Source: Streptomyces sp. NBC_01260
Lineage (GTDB): Bacteria > Actinomycetota > Actinomycetes > Streptomycetales > Streptomycetaceae
Reading direction: 5' to 3'
Length of the DNA stretch: 64,000 nucleotides
NCBI RefSeq assembly: GCF_036226405.1
Contig: NZ_CP108464.1
Location: 806,001 to 870,000 of the forward strand
Shown: in pieces, positions 58,912-64,000 of the stretch
Layout of the letters: the number at the start of each line of letters is the position of its first letter
Position numbering within the stretch: position 1 is the stretch's first letter
The notes under the pieces: model-generated
Seen by the model: the letters and a program-made list of their open reading frames with translations, nothing else
What the model was told of the DNA's origin: nothing
Databases searched by the model: none
Translations under genes and position numbers: made by a program

Positions 58912-59778
58912 ATGACAAACGACATGACGGACCAGCAGCAGGAAACCCGCACGGCACGCCCGGTACTGGTGACGAGCGGGACGGGCAAGACGGGCCGCCG
59001 GGTGGTGGAACGGCTCGCCGCGCGCGGGGTGCCGGTGCGGGCCGGATCACGCAGCGGTGAGGTCGTCTTCGACTGGGCGGACGAGTCGGGCTGGGAGGCC
59101 GCGCTGCGGGGTGCGGACGCGGCGTACATCGCGTACTACCCCGATCTGGCGGCGCCCGGGGCCCCGGAGGCGATGGCAGCCTTCGGACGGATCGCGCGGG
59201 GCTGCGGGGTGCGGCGGCTGGTGCTGCTGTCGGGGCGGGGCGAGCCGCAGGCGCTGGTCGCGGAGGAGGCGCTGCGCGAGGCAGCCGGGAACGCCGAACT
59301 GACAGTGGTGCGCTCGGCGTTCTTCGCGCAGAACTTCAGCGAGGGCGCGCTGCTCGACGGGGTGCTGGGCGGCGAGCTGGTGTTCCCGGCCGGCTCCACC
59401 GCCGAGCCGTTCGTGGACGCCGGGGACCTCGCCGACGTGGTGGCCGCGGCGCTGTGCGGGGAGGACGGCGCGGGACAGGTGCACGAACTGACCGGCCCCC
59501 GGCTGCTGACCTTCGCCGAGGCGGCCTCGGAGATCGCCCGGGCGGCCGGGCGCGAGGTGCGCTACGTCGCGGTGACGGGCCCCCAGTACGCGGCGATGCT
59601 GGCGGAGTTCGGCGTACCGGAGGCGGAGGCGGGCTTCCTGGCAGAGCTGTTCGCGACGCTGCTGGACGGGCACAACGCCACGGTCACGGAGGGCGTCAAG
59701 CAGGCTCTGGAACGTGACCCGTCGTCGTTCACCGCCTTCGCCGCCGAGGCCGCGCGGAACGGGGCCTGGGACGCGTAG
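58912..59778 (+). CDS. NmrA-like NAD(P)-binding protein
   Basis: A 288-residue atypical SDR. The glycine motif is VTSGTGKTGRRV (about residues 20-31), followed by RAGSRSGEVVFDW, then VVRSAFFAQNFSEG and FVDAGDLADVVAAAL. The family includes NAD(P)H:quinone oxidoreductase-like and redox-sensing proteins. The ATG at 58912 is used; ATGs at 58876 and 58924 are in the same frame. It is divergent from an AraC gene. It is a second, different NmrA-like protein from the one at 3163 and not its recent duplicate. Confidence 0.88.
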   Translation: MTNDMTDQQQETRTARPVLVTSGTGKTGRRVVERLAARGVPVRAGSRSGEVVFDWADESGWEAALRGADAAYIAYYPDLAAPGAPEAMAAFGRIARGCGVRRLVLLSGRGEPQALVAEEALREAAGNAELTVVRSAFFAQNFSEGALLDGVLGGELVFPAGSTAEPFVDAGDLADVVAAALCGEDGAGQVHELTGPRLLTFAEAASEIARAAGREVRYVAVTGPQYAAMLAEFGVPEAEAGFLAELFATLLDGHNATVTEGVKQALERDPSSFTAFAAEAARNGAWDA

Positions 59779-60068
59779 GGCGGTGGCGCGGCACGGGCGG
59801 GATGCCGGGGGCGTCACGCGTGGGCCGAACCCGGCCGGCGGCGGAATGCCAGCAGCCGCTACTCCGGTTCGGCGCGGCGCCGGTCCCGGCCGGGCAGCGC
59901 GGTCGGGACCTCGGTGAGCCGTTCGGCCGCCGCCCCGGGCAACGCCAGACGCGAGGCGTAGTAGCCCGAGTTGTACCGGTGAGCGGTGCGGCCGGCGCGC
60001 GCAGGACACTCCCCTGCCGCGTCGGCCAGCGGTCCCCTTGCGTGTGCAGCCCTCACGCCCTACCATCC

Positions 60069-60093
60069 TGAACATGTTCAGTGAACACGTTCA
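60069..60093. promoter_or_regulatory. Two tandem TetR-type operators over the start codon
   Basis: TGAACATGTTCA (60069-60080) and TGAACACGTTCA (60082-60093) are two 12-bp dyads one base apart. The first contains the TetR ATG (60074). A repressor bound here would block both its own and doxX transcription. Confidence 0.75.
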
Positions 60094-60691
60094 GTCACGA
60101 GCGGCGAAACGGGAGGCGACACGGCGCAAGGTGTTGTCATCGGCCGAACGGCTGTTCCGCGAGCAGGGATTCGGCTCCAGCACGATCCGACAGATCGCCA
60201 CGGACGCCGAGGTGAGCACTGGCACCGTCATGTCAGTCGGCGACAAGGACGCTCTGCTCGTCGCCATCTTCGACACCTGGATCGCCGCCGTGCACCACGG
60301 CCGGGAGGGCCGGGACGAGCAGGACGACGAGACACCGCTGCCCCCCGCCGCGGTGGCCCAGGAGGTCCTGGATCTCGTCGAACCCTTCATCACCTACTTC
60401 GCCCTCGATCTCGAACTGTCCCGGGAATACGCCGCGGTCATCGTCCGCGGCACCCATGAATCAGAGGTCTTCCAAGCCCTCGCCCGGGCCTTGCTCACCG
60501 AGCTGGAGACCCTCCTGGCCCGCACCCCGATCACCGCCACCGGTGCGGGCGCCGGCGCACGCACCCTCTACTTCGCCTACCTGGGCATCCTCATGACCGT
60601 CGGCAACGGCGCCCTCGACCAGCGGGCCGCGATCGCCCAGTTCCAGGAAGTCATCCATTTCGTCGTCCACCGCGAAGGAGCTCAACGATGA
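60074..60691 (+). CDS. TetR-family regulator
   Basis: A 205-residue regulator. The helix-turn-helix is KVLSSAERLFREQGFGSSTIRQIATDAEVSTGTVMSVGDKDALLVAIFD, and the remainder is a helical ligand-binding domain. The start ATG at 60074 is inside the tandem dyads, and the usual spacing for a ribosome binding site is not seen, so it may be leaderless. The stop overlaps the doxX start (ATGA), forming an operon of regulator and membrane protein. It is predicted to repress itself and doxX. Confidence 0.9.
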   Translation: MFSEHVQSRAAKREATRRKVLSSAERLFREQGFGSSTIRQIATDAEVSTGTVMSVGDKDALLVAIFDTWIAAVHHGREGRDEQDDETPLPPAAVAQEVLDLVEPFITYFALDLELSREYAAVIVRGTHESEVFQALARALLTELETLLARTPITATGAGAGARTLYFAYLGILMTVGNGALDQRAAIAQFQEVIHFVVHREGAQR

Positions 60692-61053
60692 TCAGCACTC
60701 CCGACCCGTGGTGGCCGACCGCACTGCTTGCCCTGGTGCTGTTCTCCGACGCGCTCATGTCGGTGCGTCCCCCGGCGTTCATTCAGCAATGCCTGGAAGG
60801 AGTGCGCTTCCCCCGCGACTGGTGGTGGGCGCTTGTAGTCGTCAAGCTCCTGGCGGCGGCAGGGCTTGTCGTCGGACTCCGGTATACGGGTGTCGGCGTG
60901 ACGACCAACGTCGCGGTGATCGCCTACTTCGTGTGCGCCGCCTACGCCCACTACAGGGCGCGGTTCCTCAAGCAGGAGTTCTGGCTGAACTGCCTGGGGA
61001 TGCTCGCGTTGTCGACGGCCGTCCTGTTTCTGTCACACCTGTCCGCGATCTGA
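60688..61053 (+). CDS. DoxX-family membrane protein
   Basis: A 121-residue protein with four hydrophobic segments (about residues 8-23, 47-66, 71-88, 97-116), the size and pattern of DoxX/DoxD-like proteins, including FPRDWWWALVVVKLLAAAGLVVG. Members are linked to quinone or thiol redox chemistry, but their role is not firmly known. The ATG overlaps the TetR stop. It is the last gene of this short operon. Confidence 0.8.
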   Translation: MISTPDPWWPTALLALVLFSDALMSVRPPAFIQQCLEGVRFPRDWWWALVVVKLLAAAGLVVGLRYTGVGVTTNVAVIAYFVCAAYAHYRARFLKQEFWLNCLGMLALSTAVLFLSHLSAI

Positions 61054-61656
61054 CGAGGAGTCCGCCACTGCCCCGCACGCAGATCCTGGGCGGGGTGCTC
61101 CCGTCCGCAGCCCTGGAACCCGCCTGACCACTCCGTCCGGCTCCACCGCCACGATGCCCTCGTCCCGGCCGAGGAGCGGGTTCGACTCGTGCGGCACGCC
61201 GGTCCTGACCACAGGCGACTCACCACGCAACAGCTCCTGCTGCAGGGCTTCCAGCCCGGCTCCCGAGTCCGTGCCGAGCTCGTCGCGCAGCTCACGGCGG
61301 TACGCCTCGTACCGCACCAGCACGGCGGACGGGCCCGCCGTCGCCGCCTCGCCGCACAGCTGCTCGGCGAGCACTTCCTCGTCGCGCGGATGCTCCGAGG
61401 CGGCCGCGGCCAGCGGCCCGGCCGCCTCCGAGTGCCGTCCCAGGCGGGCGAGCGCGAGCGCCCGCGCGCGTACGAGCGTGCCGCAGACGGGGGCGTGCCC
61501 GGTGCGCAACGCGGCTACGGGGTCGGCGGTGTCACCGGGCCCGTCATGGGTGCCCTCCCACAGCGTGAGCCCGGCCTCGGCCGCGGCCGGCGATCCCGCG
61601 TGGTCCCCGGCCCTGGCCCGGTCCGCGCTTGCGGCCCGGACCACCTGGCCGGCCAA
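61033..61656 (-). pseudogene. AfsR/SARP-type (BTAD) regulator remnant
   Basis: The frame encodes part of a bacterial transcriptional activator domain: EAGLTLWEG, LGRHSEAAGPLAAAASEHPRDEEVLAEQL, then LVRYEAYRRELRDELGTDSGAGLEALQQELL, ending NPLLGRDEG where an NB-ARC domain should begin. The N-terminal OmpR-like DNA-binding domain and the ATPase are both missing. A short frame just upstream (61660-61713; MTESGFARASGEVVARR, with a GGAGGAG box) may be a scrap of the original 5' end. Non-functional as it stands. Confidence 0.6.
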
Positions 61657-61748
61657 CTCCTACCGCCTGGCGACAACTTCACCGGAGGCGCGGGCGAATC
61701 CGGACTCGGTCATGGTCTTCTTCTCCTCCGGAGTCCGCACGAACAGGC

Positions 61749-62276
61749 TCAGTCGCCGAGGATCCGCTCCCACAGCAGCCCGTCCCGCCAGCCCCCGTCG
61801 AGGAAGATCGCGGAGTGCGCGACGCCGTACGGGCTGAACCCGTTGCGGCGCAGCACCCGCTGCGACGGCAGATTCTCCAGATTGGTGGACGCCTCGGCGC
61901 GGTGCAGTCCGAGTTCGTCCGTCATCACCCGGAGTACGAGCCCGACGGCGTGCCCGGCGTGCCCCTGGTTCTGGGCGACACCGGCAATCCAGTACCCGAC
62001 GGAGCCGCGGCGCAGATGCGGCTGCGGCAGGATGCCTCCGACGGTGACCTGCCCGATCACCTCGTCGTCGGCGAGCACCACGCCCGGCCAGACCGTGCCG
62101 GCCCGGTATCCGGCCAGCAGTCCGTCGATCCGCTCCGCCTGGCCCCGCGGGGTGAAGAAGTCGGCCGGCTGGGCCGGTTCCCACGGCCGGAAGGCCTCGA
62201 CGTCCCGCACCCGATGCGCGGCGATCGGGGCGGCGTCGGCGGGCTCGATCAGGCGGATCCTGGTGCTGCTGGGCAT
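61749..62276 (-). CDS. GNAT N-acetyltransferase (RimJ/RimL type)
   Basis: A 175-residue acetyltransferase. The start TRIRLIEPADAAPIAAH and the acetyl-CoA-binding part (GSVGYWIAGVAQNQGHAGHAVGLVLRVM, LHRAEASTNLENLPSQRVLRRNGF) match the RimJ/RimL group, which acetylates ribosomal protein N-termini or small molecules. The ATG at 62276 has GAGGA upstream. The Q/RxxGxA/G loop is NQGHAGHA. Single-gene unit. Substrate unknown. Confidence 0.9.
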   Translation of the reverse strand: MPSSTRIRLIEPADAAPIAAHRVRDVEAFRPWEPAQPADFFTPRGQAERIDGLLAGYRAGTVWPGVVLADDEVIGQVTVGGILPQPHLRRGSVGYWIAGVAQNQGHAGHAVGLVLRVMTDELGLHRAEASTNLENLPSQRVLRRNGFSPYGVAHSAIFLDGGWRDGLLWERILGD

Positions 62277-62474
62277 GGGCTGATCCTCGTCGCGGTGCTT
62301 CGGATGAGACGGCCAGCGTATGCGGGGGTGTCCGCGCCGCCGCACCCCGCGCCCTGCGCCCCGCACCCCGCGCCCCGCGCCCGCGAAAGGATCGAGTCGA
62401 TCGCGCAGCCCGTACTCTCGCCGGAGTACCCGGTCTCAATTGCCAGCAAGCCACCTGGGCCATAACTTGCCTTT

Positions 62475-63437
62475 ATGGAGCTGGAGTTGCGCCATCTGCG
62501 AACCGTACGTGCCATCGCCGACACCGGAAGCCTCACCAAGGCGGCCGCCGCGCTCGGGCTCGCGCAGCCCGCGTTGAGCGCACAGCTGCGGCGGATCGAG
62601 AAGGCGCTCGGGGGCCCGTTGTTCGACCGGGACCACACGGGCGCGCGGCCGACGCCACTGGGTGAGCTGGTGCTCGAACGGGCCCGGGTGGTGCTGCCCG
62701 CCGTCAGTGAGCTCCAGGAGGAGGCGGTGCGGTTCGCCAACGCGCGGGGGGCCATGGAGCGGTTCCGGCTCGGCGGCACGCACGGACCGCTGCTCGGCGG
62801 CCTCGTCGACCGGCTGGCCGCGGCGCACCCGGCCGCGCCGGTGTCCACGTACACCTCCTGGTCGGTGACTGAGCTGGCTGCCCAACTGAGCGACGGGCGG
62901 CTTGACTTCGTGCTCATCGGCGCCTGCGGTGAGAGCCCGCCGCCGGACGCGGACCGGCTGACGTGGCAGGTCGTCGGGATCGATCCGGTCTTCGTGATGC
63001 TGCCGGAGAACCATCCGCTGGCAGGCGAGCCGGAGCTGGAGCTCTCCGCGCTGGCGGGCGAGTGCTGGGCCGATGTGCCCGGAGAGGGCTGTTTCGCGGA
63101 CTGTTTCGTGGCCGCCTGCGCGCGGGCGGGCTTCAGCCCGGTGTCGGTGTACGAGACGGACACCGCGTCCGTCGTCCATCTGGTGCAGGTGGGACGGGCC
63201 GTCGGGCTGTGCCGGGCGACGTTCCCCCCGACGCCTGGCGTGGTGACCCGTCCGATCACCGGGTCGCCGCTGAGCTGGCGCCATCTGCTGGGCCGGCATC
63301 CGCGCTCGGCGGCCGCGTCGGCGGCGGCCGGAGCGGTGATCGGACACACCCGGGCGGCGTACGCCGAGGCGGTGGAGCGCAGCGACAGCTGCACGCGCTG
63401 GCTGGCCGCGCACCCCCGCTTCGGAGCGACGCCCTGA
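62475..63437 (+). CDS. LysR-family regulator
   Basis: A 320-residue regulator with a canonical winged helix (LRHLRTVRAIADTGSLTKAAAALGLAQPALSAQLRRIEKALGGPLF) and a co-inducer domain (FRLGGTHGPLLGGLVDRL; VFVMLPENHPLAG). ATG at 62475. No divergent gene close by; the GNAT gene starts 198 bp away in the other direction and could be a target. Ligand unknown. Confidence 0.9.
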   Translation: MELELRHLRTVRAIADTGSLTKAAAALGLAQPALSAQLRRIEKALGGPLFDRDHTGARPTPLGELVLERARVVLPAVSELQEEAVRFANARGAMERFRLGGTHGPLLGGLVDRLAAAHPAAPVSTYTSWSVTELAAQLSDGRLDFVLIGACGESPPPDADRLTWQVVGIDPVFVMLPENHPLAGEPELELSALAGECWADVPGEGCFADCFVAACARAGFSPVSVYETDTASVVHLVQVGRAVGLCRATFPPTPGVVTRPITGSPLSWRHLLGRHPRSAAASAAAGAVIGHTRAAYAEAVERSDSCTRWLAAHPRFGATP

Positions 63438-63454
63438 CGGGCCGCGGGCCGCGC

Positions 63455-63760
63455 CTACCGCGCCCCGTGGCCGGCGGCGACGGCCGCCACCCTGGCGGCG
63501 AGGGCCAGGTCCTTCTCGGTGACCTTCCCGCCGGCGTCGTGGGAGTTCACCGAGAGCGCGACGGTGTCGTACCCGAGCGTCAGATCGGAATGGTGGTTGA
63601 GCTCGTCCTGGATCTGCGCGACATGGACGGTGAGACCGGCGGCGGCGAAGTGCGAGGGGAGCCGGTAGGTGCGGGTGATCCGGTCCCCCTCCAGCGTCCA
63701 GCCGGGCAGTTCGCGCAGCCGGTTCTCGATCTCGTTCTTCGGCAGCGGTGCGGCGGGCAT
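63455..63760 (-). CDS. 4a-hydroxytetrahydrobiopterin dehydratase
   Basis: A 101-residue pterin-4a-carbinolamine dehydratase, which recycles the cofactor of aromatic amino acid hydroxylases. The active-site block ELNHHSDLTLGYDTVALSVNSHDAGG with two adjacent His and a downstream His is intact; WTLEGDRITRTYRLPSHFAAA is the usual N-terminal region. Length is normal. It is convergent with the LysR gene (17 bp between stops). No hydroxylase gene is seen in the window. Confidence 0.92.
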   Translation of the reverse strand: MPAAPLPKNEIENRLRELPGWTLEGDRITRTYRLPSHFAAAGLTVHVAQIQDELNHHSDLTLGYDTVALSVNSHDAGGKVTEKDLALAARVAAVAAGHGAR

Positions 63761-63823
63761 ACGGCGGCTCCCTCACTCGTGGTCGGTGCCGGTCGGCGGT
63801 GCCGGTGACGTTACGGTCTCGGT

Positions 63824-64000
63824 ATGACAACTGTCGCGCTTGACACGGGGGTAGGGCCGCTGCTGCGCAGCTGGCGGGAGCGGAGCCGGATCAGCCAGCT
63901 GGAACTTGCGCTGCGGGCCGACTCCTCGGCCCGCCACATCTCCTTCATCGAAACGGGCCGCGCCCGCCCCAGCGAGGAGATGGTCCTGCGGCTGGCGGAG
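63824..64000 (+). CDS. XRE/MmyB-like helix-turn-helix regulator, N-terminus (cut by window edge)
   Basis: The first 59 codons of a gene running off the right edge. The sequence VGPLLRSWRERSRISQLELALRADSSARHISFIETGRARPSEEMVLRLAE is a complete XRE helix-turn-helix. Its pattern (SARHISFIETGRARPSEEMVLRL) is typical of the MmyB-type regulators, which have a PAS-like ligand domain after the helix-turn-helix. The start ATG is at 63824. Target unknown. Confidence 0.88.
   Translation, partial: MTTVALDTGVGPLLRSWRERSRISQLELALRADSSARHISFIETGRARPSEEMVLRLAE

Noticed and set aside
59859..60056. A 65-codon minus-strand frame ending in a basic tail (YNSGYYASRLALPG ...)
   Set aside because: It may be a gene scrap, but I recognise no family and no ribosome binding site, so it is not reported as a gene. 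The rest of 59779-60073 shows nothing definite.
62331..62390. C-rich imperfect repeats (variants of ccccgcgcc)
   Set aside because: Irregular in unit length and likely simple low-complexity sequence; no array structure.
1..64000. CRISPR arrays, rRNA genes and complete insertion sequences
   Set aside because: No regularly spaced repeats, rRNA signatures or intact transposase genes were seen.

Overview
This 64-kb window has very high GC content, GTG/TTG starts, strong GGAGG-type ribosome binding sites and a gene repertoire typical of Streptomyces: DUF397 proteins, NB-ARC/TPR ATPases, an EccA-like AAA+ ATPase, class F sortase, mycothiol-dependent isomerase-fold proteins and an AfsR-type remnant. 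It is best read as a Streptomyces chromosomal segment mixing intact metabolic operons with decayed accessory genes. No rRNA, CRISPR array or complete insertion sequence was seen; there is one tRNA.

Positions 1-11 kb are accessory. A small protein and a NACHT/NB-ARC-type TPR ATPase (running off the left edge) overlap by four bases. They are followed by a DUF397 protein, a truncated coiled-coil protein abutting a UvrD-helicase remnant, a TetR/NmrA divergent pair, a GtrA-like membrane protein, and a GT-B-like gene whose frame is broken exactly at a 7-bp tandem repeat. Next come a STAND ATPase with a degenerate P-loop and a divergent EccA-like AAA+ ATPase. Positions 11-16 kb hold a mycothiol-dependent isomerase-fold protein, a two-component system, a secreted cell-wall protein and a lipoprotein sortase, then a frameshifted helicase fragment.

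Positions 17-23 kb (minus strand) carry a complete ribose operon: LacI regulator, RbsA, a fused RbsC-RbsB, RbsK and RbsD, with two tandem LacI-type operators upstream. Positions 23.4-24.3 kb are a small decay zone (methyltransferase pseudogene, integrase scrap) next to tRNA-Leu(GAG). A DUF2254 membrane protein and an aldehyde dehydrogenase follow.

Positions 27.9-36.3 kb hold a tightly coupled minus-strand operon related to the Ebo (metabolite-traffic) cluster. It encodes an inositol-3-phosphate-synthase-like protein, a UbiA prenyltransferase, a TIM-barrel isomerase, EboA, a TatD hydrolase, EboE, a phosphodiesterase and a secreted TIM-barrel protein. Immediately upstream, positions 36.4-48 kb hold a second sugar locus. 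It has a 1238-residue secreted protein (PQQ-type propeller, PKD, carbohydrate-binding, ThuA and 3-keto-disaccharide hydrolase domains), a TIM-barrel isomerase/epimerase, a Gfo/Idh/MocA oxidoreductase, a complete sugar ABC transporter and a ROK regulator. The same dyad, CTTTYTCC-N7-GGACAAAG, lies upstream of both the ROK gene and the giant secreted protein, which suggests one regulon.

Positions 48-64 kb are mixed: GntR with a FabH-like synthase, a formate-dehydrogenase scrap before fdhD, a BASS transporter divergent from a LysR gene, an acyl-CoA ligase, an aldo/keto reductase, a ricin-type lectin, a His-rich methyltransferase, an AraC/NmrA divergent pair, a TetR-DoxX operon with operators over the start codon, an AfsR-type remnant, a GNAT acetyltransferase, a second LysR regulator, a pterin dehydratase, and the start of an XRE regulator at the right edge. 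Functions were assigned by reading motifs in the translations; no database search was run.
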